A DNA stretch of 64,000 nt, taken from NCBI GenBank assembly GCA_963698085.1, contig OY969122.1:2470966-2534965 (forward strand), read 5' to 3'. Shown here in pieces: positions 46,734-54,045 of this stretch. Positions within the stretch are counted from its first letter, which is position 1; each line of letters starts with the position of its first letter. Under the pieces are notes generated by a model. The model made no database searches, was not told the DNA's origin, and was given only the letters and a program-made list of their open reading frames with translations. Source of the DNA: VRUE01 sp963698085 (lineage in GTDB: Bacteria; Actinomycetota; Thermoleophilia; Solirubrobacterales; 70-9). A program made the translations under genes and the position numbers.

Positions 46734-47404
46734 CAGGTCCGCCCTCCAAAGCGCCTGCGGCGGTCGTCGAACTCGCGCAGGGACCCCTCGAAGGCCTCAC
46801 GATCAAAGTCGGGCCAGAGCTCGTCGCGAAAGACCAGCTCGGAGTAGGCGCACTGCCAGAGCAGATAGTTGGAGACGCGCTGCTCGCCGCTGGTTCTGAT
46901 CAGGAGGTCTGGGTCGTGCATCTCGGGCGCGTAGAGGTGTCGGCGGAACTCCTCTTCGGAGCCCCCCTCGAAGGTTCGCGCCGCGTCGACGATCTCCGCT
47001 CTGCCGCCGTAATTGAAGGCGACGAAGAGCGTGATGCGGTTATTCGTCGCGGTCATCTCTTCGGCCCAGGTCATTCGCTCGACCAAGCCTTTGTCCACGC
47101 CTTGCCGGCGGCCGAGAAAGCGCATCCGCACCCCTTCGGCGTCGAGCTCCGGGGTCTCGGCATCGATCCGCTCGCCAAACATCTGCATCAGACCCTCGAC
47201 CTCCTCCTGCGGCCGTGCCCAGTTCTCGGTCGAGAACGAGAAGACGGTCAGCTCCTCGACCCCCAGCTCGACTGCGTCGCGCAGCCGCGCCTTGACCGTG
47301 TCGGCCCCGGCCCGGTGACCCTCGACGACCGGTAAGCCGCGCTGCTCGGCCCAGCGCCCGTTGCCATCGGTGATGATCGCGACGTACCGCGCCGAGGCGC
47401 TCAC
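46733..47404 (-). CDS. uppS: Undecaprenyl diphosphate synthase (cis-prenyltransferase)
   Basis: A 223-residue cis-prenyltransferase that extends farnesyl diphosphate with isopentenyl units to make the lipid carrier for peptidoglycan. The catalytic Asp is in IITDGNGRWAEQRG (Asp13), with ELTVFSFSTENWARP, FVAFNYGGRAEIVDA and DLLIRTSGEQRVSNYLLWQ. Met is replaced by Thr in the usual MDGN motif. The length is slightly shorter than average. GTGA overlap with the frr stop couples the two genes. Confidence 0.96.
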   Translation of the reverse strand: MSASARYVAIITDGNGRWAEQRGLPVVEGHRAGADTVKARLRDAVELGVEELTVFSFSTENWARPQEEVEGLMQMFGERIDAETPELDAEGVRMRFLGRRQGVDKGLVERMTWAEEMTATNNRITLFVAFNYGGRAEIVDAARTFEGGSEEEFRRHLYAPEMHDPDLLIRTSGEQRVSNYLLWQCAYSELVFRDELWPDFDREAFEGSLREFDDRRRRFGGRT

Positions 47405-47964
47405 ACCTCGAGGATCTCTTGTTCCTTGCCCTCGAGCGCCGCGTCGATCTCGGCGACCGCCTCGTCGGTCTGCTTCTGCAGGGCCGCCTCGGCGCGCCGC
47501 TCGTCGTCCTCGCCGGCTTCGCCCTCCTTCTTTAGGTCGCGCAGGTCCTGCATCGTGTCGCGGCGGATGTTGCGGACGGCGATGCGCCCATCCTCGGCGA
47601 CGCCGTGCACGACCTTGACCATCTCGCGGCGGCGGTCCTCGGTCAACTCGGGCACCTGCAGGCGGATCACGTTGCCGTCGTTGCTCGGCGTCAGGCCGAC
47701 GTCGGACTCCTGGATTGCTTTCTCGATCTCGCCGATTGAGCCCTTGTCGAACGGCGTCACCGTCAGCAGGCGAGCATCGGAAGTGGCGATGTTGGCGAGT
47801 TGCTTCAGCGGCGTCTGCGAGCCGTAGTAGTCGACGCTGATGCGATCGAGCAAGTGGGGCGAGGCGCGACCGGTACGGACCGTGGCAAGCTCACCACGGT
47901 TCGACTCAACCGACTTCCTCATCCTCTCTTCGGCGTCCTTGAGCAGCTCGTCGATCAGCTCCAC
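47401..47964 (-). CDS. frr: Ribosome recycling factor
   Basis: A 187-residue protein of standard length that splits post-termination ribosomes with EF-G. Typical segments are RTGRASPHLLDRISVDYYGS (near residue 30-50), TPLKQLANI, LTVTPFD and the C-terminal helix DEAVAEIDAALEGKEQEILEV in outline. The GTG start has GGAGAGG 6 nt upstream. It lies between pyrH (20-nt gap) and uppS, a conserved order in bacteria. Confidence 0.97.
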   Translation of the reverse strand: MELIDELLKDAEERMRKSVESNRGELATVRTGRASPHLLDRISVDYYGSQTPLKQLANIATSDARLLTVTPFDKGSIGEIEKAIQESDVGLTPSNDGNVIRLQVPELTEDRRREMVKVVHGVAEDGRIAVRNIRRDTMQDLRDLKKEGEAGEDDERRAEAALQKQTDEAVAEIDAALEGKEQEILEV

Positions 47965-47984
47965 TGGGTCCTCTCCTCCGATCC

Positions 47985-48716
47985 TCAGGCGGCGCTGGAG
48001 ACCAGCGTGCCCACCTTCTCGCCGCCGACGATCCTATCTATGTTGGTTTCATCGCCCATGTTGAAGACGTAGATCGGCAGGTCGTTGTCCATGCAGAGCG
48101 AGAGCGCGGTCGAGTCCATCACCTTGAGCCCGCGCTCGATCGCCTCGCGGTGGCCGATCTCGGGGATGAACTTGGCATCCGGGTTGGTCGCGGGGTCGGA
48201 GTCATAGACGCCCTCCACCCCGTTCTTGGCCATCAGGATCGCTTCCGCGTGGATCTCCAGGGCGCGCAGGGCCGCGGCCGTATCGGTGGTGAAGAACGGG
48301 TTGCCCGTGCCGGCGGCGAAGATCACCACCCGGCCCTTCTCCAGGTGCCGCATCGCGCGCCGGCGGATGTAGGGCTCGGCGACCTCCTTGACGTCGATCG
48401 CCGACATCACCCGCGTGTGCTCGCCGATCTTCTCCAGCGCGTCCTGCAGGGTGAGCGCGTTCAGCACCGTTGCCAGCATGCCCATGTAGTCGCCGGTGGC
48501 GCGGTCCATCCCAGCCGCCGCGCCCTGCAGTCCGCGGTAGATGTTGCCGGCGCCGACGACGATCGCAATCTCCACCCCGCGCGCGCGGACTGCCCCCACC
48601 TGCTGCGCGATCCGCTCAACCTCGGCCGCATCGGTGCCGTGCTCGCGCTCCCCCATCAGCGCCTCCCCCGAGAGCTTCAGGAGGATGCGGCTGAATTTGG
48701 GCGCCGCTTCGGTCAA
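47985..48716 (-). CDS. pyrH: UMP kinase
   Basis: A 243-residue hexameric UMP kinase phosphorylating UMP to UDP. LLKLSGEALMGE near residue 13, VVGAGNIYRGL, DRATGDYMGMLATVLNAL (split) and FAAGTGNPFFTTDTAAALRA are diagnostic. The TTG start is chosen because it overlaps the tsf stop in the TTGA pattern common in this genome and the conserved region starts ten residues later. A longer in-frame reading inside tsf lacks similarity. Order rpsB-tsf-pyrH-frr is conserved in bacteria. Confidence 0.96.
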   Translation of the reverse strand: MTEAAPKFSRILLKLSGEALMGEREHGTDAAEVERIAQQVGAVRARGVEIAIVVGAGNIYRGLQGAAAGMDRATGDYMGMLATVLNALTLQDALEKIGEHTRVMSAIDVKEVAEPYIRRRAMRHLEKGRVVIFAAGTGNPFFTTDTAAALRALEIHAEAILMAKNGVEGVYDSDPATNPDAKFIPEIGHREAIERGLKVMDSTALSLCMDNDLPIYVFNMGDETNIDRIVGGEKVGTLVSSAA

Positions 48717-49315
48717 TCGCCTACGCGGAAGTAAGCGAAGCGGGCGACTCGGACGTTCTCGCCGGTCTTCGCGGCGAGCTCCTGGCGCAGCTCCTCGATC
48801 GACTTCGAGTCGTGTTTCTCGGCATTGACGTGAGCCTGGTCGAGCAGCGCCACTTCCTTGCCCCACTTGGCGAGCTGGCCCTCGACGATCTTCTCGACCA
48901 CATCGTCGGGTTTGCCATCCTCGCGCGCCTTTTCTTCGAAGACCCGCTTCTCGGCCTCGCGCTCCTCGGCGGGAATCTCATCGGCGGTCACGTAGATCGG
49001 CGCGGTGGCGGCGACGTGCAGTGCTACCTCGTAGGCGAAGGCCTTGAAGTCCTCGTTGCGGGCGACGAAGTCGGTCTCGCACTGGACTTCGACCATCGCC
49101 CCGACCTTGTCGTTGGCGTGGATATAGGAGGCGACGACCCCCTCGCTGGTCCCCCGCCCTTCGCGCTTGGCAGCCGAGGCCTGGCCCTTCACCCGCAGGA
49201 TCTCGATAGCCCGATCGACGTCCCCCTCGGACTCCGAGAGCGCCGCTTTGCAATCCATCATCGCCGCCCCGGTCCGATCCCGCAGAGCTTTTACGTCAGC
49301 AGCAGAGACGCTCAT
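48713..49315 (-). CDS. tsf: Elongation factor Ts, short form
   Basis: A 200-residue EF-Ts, the exchange factor for EF-Tu. The N-terminal UBA-like motif ALRDRTGAAMMDCKAAL and the core QCETDFVARNEDFKAF are present, together with VNAEKHDSKSIEELRQ. E. coli EF-Ts is about 283 residues; this one lacks one core subdomain, as in Thermus-type and some actinobacterial forms. The ATG overlaps the rpsB stop (ATGA). Confidence 0.96.
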   Translation of the reverse strand: MSVSAADVKALRDRTGAAMMDCKAALSESEGDVDRAIEILRVKGQASAAKREGRGTSEGVVASYIHANDKVGAMVEVQCETDFVARNEDFKAFAYEVALHVAATAPIYVTADEIPAEEREAEKRVFEEKAREDGKPDDVVEKIVEGQLAKWGKEVALLDQAHVNAEKHDSKSIEELRQELAAKTGENVRVARFAYFRVGD

Positions 49316-50334
49316 TTAGCGCCCTCCTCTTTGGCCGGGGCGCTCGCTTCTTTGGGCGCCTCTGCCGCGGGTGGCGGCGTAGGGGGGACCTCCCCCGAGG
49401 AAGCTTTAGCTACCGCAGGGGGAGGTGGGTCCCCTGCGCCGACGGGACCCGTGGCCTGCGAGGCCTGAGCCTGCGGTGGTTTCGGCGGCGCTTCAGCAGC
49501 TTTTTTCGCTGCGGCCTCTTCGGCCGCCTTCTTTTTGGCTTCCTCGGCTTCGACGCGAGCTTTCTCCTCTTCCTCGCGCTTCTTGCGCTCTTCCTCCTCT
49601 TTTTTGCGCCGTTCCATCTCCTCTGCCAGGCGTCGCTCCTCCTGCACCCGCCAGGCTCCGGCGCCCTCCTCGATCGCACCACCGATCGTGCCGATCACCA
49701 GCGCGCAGGAACGGATCGCGTCGTCGTTGCCGGGGATCACATAGTCGATCTGGCTCGGGTCGCAGTTGGTGTCGACCAGGCCGATGATCGGGATGCGCAG
49801 GCGCACCGCCTCGCGGACGGCGATCTCCTCGGTTTTCAGGTCGGTGACGAAGACGGCGTCGGGAAGGCGGTCCATGTCGCGGACGCCGCCGAGGTTGTAC
49901 TCGAGCTTGGCCAGCTCGGCCTCCATGCCCATTCGCTCCTTGGTTGGCAGCAGGTCGAGTTTGCCCTCCTCCTGCCAGGTGGTCAGCTCGTGCAGGCGGG
50001 AGATCCGGGCCGAGATCGTGTTGAAGTTGGTCAGCAGGCCACCGAGCCAGCGCTGGCTCACGTAGGGCATCTTGCAGCGCTCGGCCCATTCCTGGACGGG
50101 GCCGCGCGCCTGCTTCTTGGTGCCGACGAAGAGGACCGTGCCGCCGCCGCTTGCCAGCTCGCCGACAAAGCGGCGCGCGTTCTCCAGCAGCGCCTCGGTT
50201 TGGACCAGGTCGATGATGTGGATCCCGTCCAGCTCGCCGAATATGTAGCGGCGCATGTTCGGGTTCCAGCGCCGCGTTTGGTGGCCGAAGTGGACTCCGG
50301 CCTCCAGCAGCTCTTTGAGGCCTGCCTCTGGCAT
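49312..50334 (-). CDS. rpsB: 30S ribosomal protein S2 with long charged C-terminal extension
   Basis: The first 225 or so residues are a canonical S2 (GVHFGHQTRRWNPNMRRYIF, LFVGTKKQARGPVQEWAERC split, SQRWLGGLLTNFNTI, LVDTNCDPSQIDYVIPGNDDA in part). S2 is normally 230-260 residues; here another 110 follow. The tail has a Glu/Lys/Arg-rich helix (about 235-285, likely coiled-coil), then an Ala/Pro-rich segment ending in KEEGAK. The tail has the same strong GC bias and stays in frame, so it is probably real. The ATG has AAGGAG 9 nt upstream and is preceded by a structured leader of about 110 nt. Confidence 0.95.
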   Translation of the reverse strand: MPEAGLKELLEAGVHFGHQTRRWNPNMRRYIFGELDGIHIIDLVQTEALLENARRFVGELASGGGTVLFVGTKKQARGPVQEWAERCKMPYVSQRWLGGLLTNFNTISARISRLHELTTWQEEGKLDLLPTKERMGMEAELAKLEYNLGGVRDMDRLPDAVFVTDLKTEEIAVREAVRLRIPIIGLVDTNCDPSQIDYVIPGNDDAIRSCALVIGTIGGAIEEGAGAWRVQEERRLAEEMERRKKEEEERKKREEEEKARVEAEEAKKKAAEEAAAKKAAEAPPKPPQAQASQATGPVGAGDPPPPAVAKASSGEVPPTPPPAAEAPKEASAPAKEEGAK

Positions 50335-50444
50335 TGTCGAATGCTCTCCTTGAATTTGGGGTGAGGCCCCGACGCCCTAGCCGGGGACTCGGCTTTTGGG
50401 GCCGGTCAGGATCCGGGGCGGTACGGCGGGGGTCGGTTTAGAAC
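50335..50444 (-). promoter_or_regulatory. 5' leader of rpsB with nested hairpin
   Basis: Between the putative -10 at 50451 and rpsB lie about 110 nt. On the minus strand they contain GGCCCC/GGGGCC enclosing AGCCG/CGGCT, and AAGGAG near the start codon. Autoregulatory leaders before rpsB are known in bacteria, so this may bind S2; that is inference. Confidence 0.5.
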
Positions 50445-50450
50445 GGAGGA

Positions 50451-50456
50451 ATTGTA
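50451..50456 (-). promoter_or_regulatory. Putative -10 of the rpsB operon (TACAAT)
   Basis: TACAAT on the minus strand lies about 116 nt before the rpsB ATG, unlike the leaderless genes. No clear -35 is seen. Confidence 0.5.
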
Positions 50457-50471
50457 GTGAGGCAGGGCCAC

Positions 50472-51149
50472 TCAGGCGGCGCGGGCCGAAGCCAGGGCGG
50501 CGGCAAGATCCGCCGGCAGCTCTGAGCGAAAGCTCAGCGCCTCGCCGCTCTGCGGATGGGTGAAGGCGAGCCGGTGCGCGTGCAGGAACTGGCGGGTTAG
50601 CCCGTACTTCTCCGCCCCGCCATAAGTCGTGTCGCCGACCAGGGGGTGGCCGATGGCGCCGAAGTGGGCGCGAATCTGGTGCGTGCGGCCGGTCTCCAGC
50701 TTGACCTCGACGTAGCTCTCGGCACTGAGCAGCTCCAGCACCTCGAAGTGGGTGCGCGCCTGGCGCGAGGCGGCACCGGAGACCGCCATCCTGTGTCGCT
50801 GACGCGAGGCGCGTCCGATCGGCGCGTCGATCGTTCCCGTGCGCGAGGCGAGGCGCCCGCCGGCCAGGGCGAGGTATACGCGTTCGACCCCACGCTCGCG
50901 AACCTGCCTCTGCAGGGCGGCATGGGTTGCCTCGTTGCGGGCGACCACCAGCAGGCCGCTGGTCTCCTTGTCGAGCCGGTGGACGATGCCGGGGCGCTCG
51001 GGGTCTGCACCGCCGTCGAGGATCTCCGCCAGCTCGTCGACCAAGGTCGGCCCGCGGTGCGAAGGGGCCGGGTGGACGACGAGGCCGGCTGGCTTGTCGA
51101 CGACGGCAAGCGAGTCATCAAGGTGGACGATGCGGAGCCCGTCGCTCAA
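50472..51149 (-). CDS. 23S rRNA-type pseudouridine synthase (RluA/RluD family) without S4 domain
   Basis: A 225-residue pseudouridine synthase. The catalytic motif is GIVHRLDKETSGLLVVA (Asp about 58), with LETGRTHQIRAHFGAIGHPLVGD in two parts. RluD proteins are usually about 300-325 residues with an N-terminal S4 RNA-binding domain; that domain is absent, because the TTG start overlaps the lspA stop (TTGA) and the frame upstream lies inside lspA without similarity. The rRNA or tRNA target position is unknown. The lspA-rluD order is conserved. Confidence 0.9.
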   Translation of the reverse strand: MSDGLRIVHLDDSLAVVDKPAGLVVHPAPSHRGPTLVDELAEILDGGADPERPGIVHRLDKETSGLLVVARNEATHAALQRQVRERGVERVYLALAGGRLASRTGTIDAPIGRASRQRHRMAVSGAASRQARTHFEVLELLSAESYVEVKLETGRTHQIRAHFGAIGHPLVGDTTYGGAEKYGLTRQFLHAHRLAFTHPQSGEALSFRSELPADLAAALASARAA

Positions 51150-51622
51150 CGCTCGTCCCCGCCATCGTCGAGGTAGCTCAGCGCCAGGGCGAAGACGCCG
51201 AGGGTTATCGCGACGTCGGCCAGGTTGAAGGGGGGCCAGCTGAGAACGTCGACGTAGTCGGTGACCTCCCCCATCCGCACGCGGTCGATGAGGTTGCCGA
51301 GGGCACCGCCGGCGAGCAGGCCGACGGCGACCCACATGCCGCGCCGGGTCGGGTTGCGGGCAAAGAGGACGGCAACGAAGATCAGCGCCGCGCCGGTGAG
51401 GGCGACGAGGACCGCGCCGCCGCCGCTGGCCAGGCCGAAGGCGATGCCGTCGTTGTGGGCGAGGGTGAGGTCGATCGGGCCGAGGACCTCGACCCTTTCG
51501 CCGGCGACGAGATTGGCCTCGACGATCGCCTTGGCCGCCTGGTCGAGGACAACCACGAGCCCGCAGAGCGCTCCCGCCAGTCGCCAGGCGCGCGTACTTG
51601 AGCCCATCTGCGAGCCGCTCAC
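51146..51622 (-). CDS. lspA: Prolipoprotein signal peptidase
   Basis: A 158-residue, four-helix membrane aspartyl peptidase that removes signal peptides from prolipoproteins. LVVVLDQAAKAIVE, AHNDGIAFGLASG, LLAGGALGNLIDRVRMGEVTD (split) and VDVLSWPPFNLADV are conserved; the catalytic Asp residues are in GNLIDR and FNLAD. The GTG at 51622 overlaps the yggT stop (GTGA); an ATG five codons later is an alternative. At least one substrate, the cupredoxin-like lipoprotein, is encoded in this window. Confidence 0.94.
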   Translation of the reverse strand: MSGSQMGSSTRAWRLAGALCGLVVVLDQAAKAIVEANLVAGERVEVLGPIDLTLAHNDGIAFGLASGGGAVLVALTGAALIFVAVLFARNPTRRGMWVAVGLLAGGALGNLIDRVRMGEVTDYVDVLSWPPFNLADVAITLGVFALALSYLDDGGDER

Positions 51623-51921
51623 CCGGCGATCAGGGCAACGACCAGGCCACGCAGGATGACCAGCACGATGATCCCGATCATCGGGCTCAGGTCGAGGCCG
51701 AGGCCGCCACCGCCGATCGGCGGGATGATGCGGCGGAAGATGTTGAGGTAGGGGTCGGTGGTCTCGGTGATGAAGTCGAGTACCGCCCGCAGCGTCGGGT
51801 TGTAGGGCATCCGCGGGATCCACGAGATCAGGACCCGGATCAGGATCAGGATGATGTAGACGAGAAAGAGGGCGGCGACGTAGTCGGCGACGTCCTCGCG
51901 GGTGATCGCAAACAGAATCAC
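51619..51921 (-). CDS. YggT family membrane protein
   Basis: A 100-residue protein with two membrane segments (about residues 13-36 and 78-98). The YggT signature is LISWIPRMPYNP and TDPYLNIFRRIIPPIGG. YggT proteins sit in the division-gene neighbourhood with sepF, proC and yggS in many Gram-positive bacteria, as here, and may help assemble the division site or osmotic tolerance; the function is not established. The GTG start overlaps the proC stop (GTGA). Confidence 0.9.
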   Translation of the reverse strand: MILFAITREDVADYVAALFLVYIILILIRVLISWIPRMPYNPTLRAVLDFITETTDPYLNIFRRIIPPIGGGGLGLDLSPMIGIIVLVILRGLVVALIAG

Positions 51922-52658
51922 CCTCGCATCCTCTCCAATGAGGCTCGGACGGCGGCTTCGAAGGCAGCGCGGGCCTCTTCGCGATCGAGTGCCTCCAGCC
52001 CGGCTTCGGTGCTGCCCCCCGGCGAGGTGACGGAGACGCGGACATCAGCTGGCCGATGGATGCGCATCAGCGATCCAGCACCCGCAGCGGCCTCGACGAC
52101 CAGTTTTTCGACCAGATCTCGGTCCAAGCCCTCGCCGACGCCGGCCTCGGCGAGCGCCTCGGCTACCAAGGCGAAATACGCCGGCGAGCAGGCCATCAAC
52201 GCAGTGGCGACATCGAATTGCGAGTCGGGCAGTTCGACGACAGCCCCGAGAGCACTCAGCTTCTCTCGAACCTCTGGGCTGAACTCCCCGGCGATGCAAA
52301 GAACGCCGCCGCCCACCTCGACCGCGACGTTGGGCATGACCCGGCCAACCTCGGCGTTGGGGAATGCGGCTTGGACGTTCTCCAGCGAGGTGGCGCCCAA
52401 GATCGAGATGACCGACTCTGCGCCCGCCAGTTCACTGGCCGCCTGCTGAAGGGCCCCCGGCTTAACCGCAAGGAGCACGACATCGGCCCGCTCCGCCAAC
52501 TCCCCGTTGGACCCGACAGCTTCGCCACCAAGATCCCCGGCCAGCTTGTGAGCCCTATCGGCGTCCGGATCGAAGAACAGCATCTGCTCCCACTGCCCGA
52601 CCCAGCCCCTGGCAATGGCCGCAGCCATGTTCCCGGCCCCACAGAATCCAACGATCAC
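51918..52658 (-). CDS. proC: Pyrroline-5-carboxylate reductase
   Basis: A 246-residue reductase that makes proline from P5C with NAD(P)H. The nucleotide-binding motif GFCGAGNMAAAIARG starts at residue 4, with LAVKPGALQQAASEL, RVMPNVAVEVGGG and VRVSVTSPGGSTEAGLEAL (Ser-Pro-Gly-Gly-Ser/Thr signature). The GTG at 52658 is chosen because TAGGGT ends 7 nt upstream; an alternative GTG is three codons earlier. It is the first gene of proC-yggT-lspA-rluD and is preceded by a family B repeat. Confidence 0.95.
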   Translation of the reverse strand: MIVGFCGAGNMAAAIARGWVGQWEQMLFFDPDADRAHKLAGDLGGEAVGSNGELAERADVVLLAVKPGALQQAASELAGAESVISILGATSLENVQAAFPNAEVGRVMPNVAVEVGGGVLCIAGEFSPEVREKLSALGAVVELPDSQFDVATALMACSPAYFALVAEALAEAGVGEGLDRDLVEKLVVEAAAGAGSLMRIHRPADVRVSVTSPGGSTEAGLEALDREEARAAFEAAVRASLERMRG

Positions 52659-52665
52659 GCTCAGC

Positions 52666-52671
52666 ACCCTA
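52666..52671 (-). promoter_or_regulatory. Putative -10 of proC (TAGGGT)
   Basis: TAGGGT on the minus strand ends 7 nt before the GTG at 52658. Confidence 0.45.
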
Positions 52672-52685
52672 GCCCGTCCCGGGTC

Positions 52686-52807
52686 GGGAGGGTCGGGTGT
52701 CCCTCCCGCGCAGCGGCGTCCTCTTTTTCGCCCCTACGGCGTTCGCGGACAGCCGCAACTTCCTCTGGCGAAAAACCCAGCAAGCGGGAGGGACACCCGA
52801 CCCTCCC
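52686..52807 (-). repeat. Family B structured repeat, copy 2
   Basis: A perfect 24-bp outer stem (52686-52709 with 52784-52807) encloses the 9-bp TTTTTCGCC/GGCGAAAAA inner stem (52724-52732, 52767-52775). Read on the minus strand the conserved segments match copy 1 at 13820-13942, while the outer stem differs and stays paired. It fills most of the spacer between sepF and proC. Confidence 0.82.
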
Positions 52808-52820
52808 CACGCGCCACGAG

Positions 52821-53357
52821 CTAAGACTGGTTGAAGAACCCTTTGTCGAGCAACCGAGCCTTCTCCTCAGCAGAAACCTCAACGTTACGAGGAGTGAGCA
52901 GGAAGATCTTCTCGGCGATCCGCTGCATGCCGCCGTCGAGCGCGTAGGTGAGACCGGAGCAGAAGTCGATCATCCGCTTGGAGAGCTCGTGGTCGGTCGT
53001 CTGCAGGTTGAGGATCACCGGCACCGATCGCTTGAACTGATCGGCGACCTGCTGGGCGTCGTTGAAGTTGCGCGGGATCACCAGATGGACTTTGACGTCA
53101 GAGTCCTCGCCGACCGGGCGCAGCGTACGGGTGCGCGAGGCCGATATCGGCTCGTCGTCGGCGAAGATGTCGTCGATCTCGTCACGGCGTGAACGGCGTG
53201 AGGTCGGCAGGCGCCGCACCTGGCCCGATTCGCGCCGAGCCTCGATCTCCTCTTCGGAGGTCTCGGGGAAGTCTTCGTCGTACTCGGGGCCGTACTCGTG
53301 CTCTTCGGCCAAGCCGAAGTAGACCAGCGCTTTATGCCACGTGTCGCGTAGTGCCAT
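52821..53357 (-). CDS. sepF: Cell division protein SepF
   Basis: A 178-residue SepF. The N-terminal amphipathic segment MALRDTWHKALVYFGL is the membrane-binding helix, an acidic linker follows, and the core domain runs from about residue 85 (VHLVIPRNFNDAQQVADQF, VILNLQTTDHELSKRMIDF) to LTPRNVEVS. It anchors FtsZ filaments to the membrane in bacteria lacking FtsA. Neighbours yggS, pgeF and, after the repeat, proC and yggT are the classical dcw-adjacent set, although ftsZ itself is not in the window. Confidence 0.97.
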   Translation of the reverse strand: MALRDTWHKALVYFGLAEEHEYGPEYDEDFPETSEEEIEARRESGQVRRLPTSRRSRRDEIDDIFADDEPISASRTRTLRPVGEDSDVKVHLVIPRNFNDAQQVADQFKRSVPVILNLQTTDHELSKRMIDFCSGLTYALDGGMQRIAEKIFLLTPRNVEVSAEEKARLLDKGFFNQS

Positions 53358-53406
53358 GCGTGCGTGTTTCGGCTCCTTGCAGCCGATTCCTCCAGGGAAG
53401 TATCGC

Positions 53407-54045
53407 CTAAATGTAGAGCGCGGTGCCGAGGCGGATGATCGTCGCCCCCTCTTCTACCGCCACCGGCCAGTCCTGTGAGGTGCCCATCGAGAGGCGGCTG
53501 AGGCCGTGAGCCACCGCCAGCTCGGCAAGCCTGGCGAAATACGGGCGCGAGTCCTCCGGGTCGGTACTGAAGGGCGGCATCGTCATTAGGCCCGTGACTC
53601 GCACCGGGCAGCGCTCGATGAACGCCTCCAGGTCGGCGGGCGCGACACCTCCCTTGGCGTCCTCATCGGCGATGTTCACCTCTACGAGGACCTCGGTCTC
53701 CGCGTTGCCATGGCGCCCGAGTTGCTCCAGCGCGGAGTCGGTCGCGACCGAATGGATCAGGCGGCAGAGCGGCAGGACGCGCTTCACCTTGCGGCTCTGC
53801 AGGTTGCCGATGAAGTCCCAGGTAAAAGCGGTCCCCCATTGCTCGTGCTTTGCCTCCAGCTCCTGCAGGCGGTTCTCGCCGACCAGCTCGACGCCGGCCT
53901 CGGCTAGCGCCCCCATCTCCTCCGGCGGGACGTACTTGGTCGCAGCGAGGATTTCGACCCCCTCGCCGGCACGTTCCCGCACGCCCTGGAGGTTCGCCGC
54001 GATCTTGGCTGGGTCGAGGCCGTGGATCAGGCCGGGCATCGTCAA
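53407..54045 (-). CDS. yggS: YggS/PLPBP family PLP homeostasis protein
   Basis: A 212-residue single-domain PLP-binding protein. The PLP lysine is in ILAATKYVPPEEM (about Lys37), with GENRLQELEAK, WDFIGNLQSRKVK and LSMGTSQDWPVAVEEGATIIRLG split at the phosphate loop. It buffers pyridoxal phosphate and affects amino acid balance; no catalytic activity is known. The TTG start overlaps the pgeF stop (TTGA); an ATG two codons later is an alternative. Confidence 0.95.
   Translation of the reverse strand: MTMPGLIHGLDPAKIAANLQGVRERAGEGVEILAATKYVPPEEMGALAEAGVELVGENRLQELEAKHEQWGTAFTWDFIGNLQSRKVKRVLPLCRLIHSVATDSALEQLGRHGNAETEVLVEVNIADEDAKGGVAPADLEAFIERCPVRVTGLMTMPPFSTDPEDSRPYFARLAELAVAHGLSRLSMGTSQDWPVAVEEGATIIRLGTALYI

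Noticed and set aside
45189..46847. A 552-codon plus-strand open frame opposite dxr and cdsA
   Set aside because: It lies antisense to two conserved genes and crosses their junction without any family similarity.
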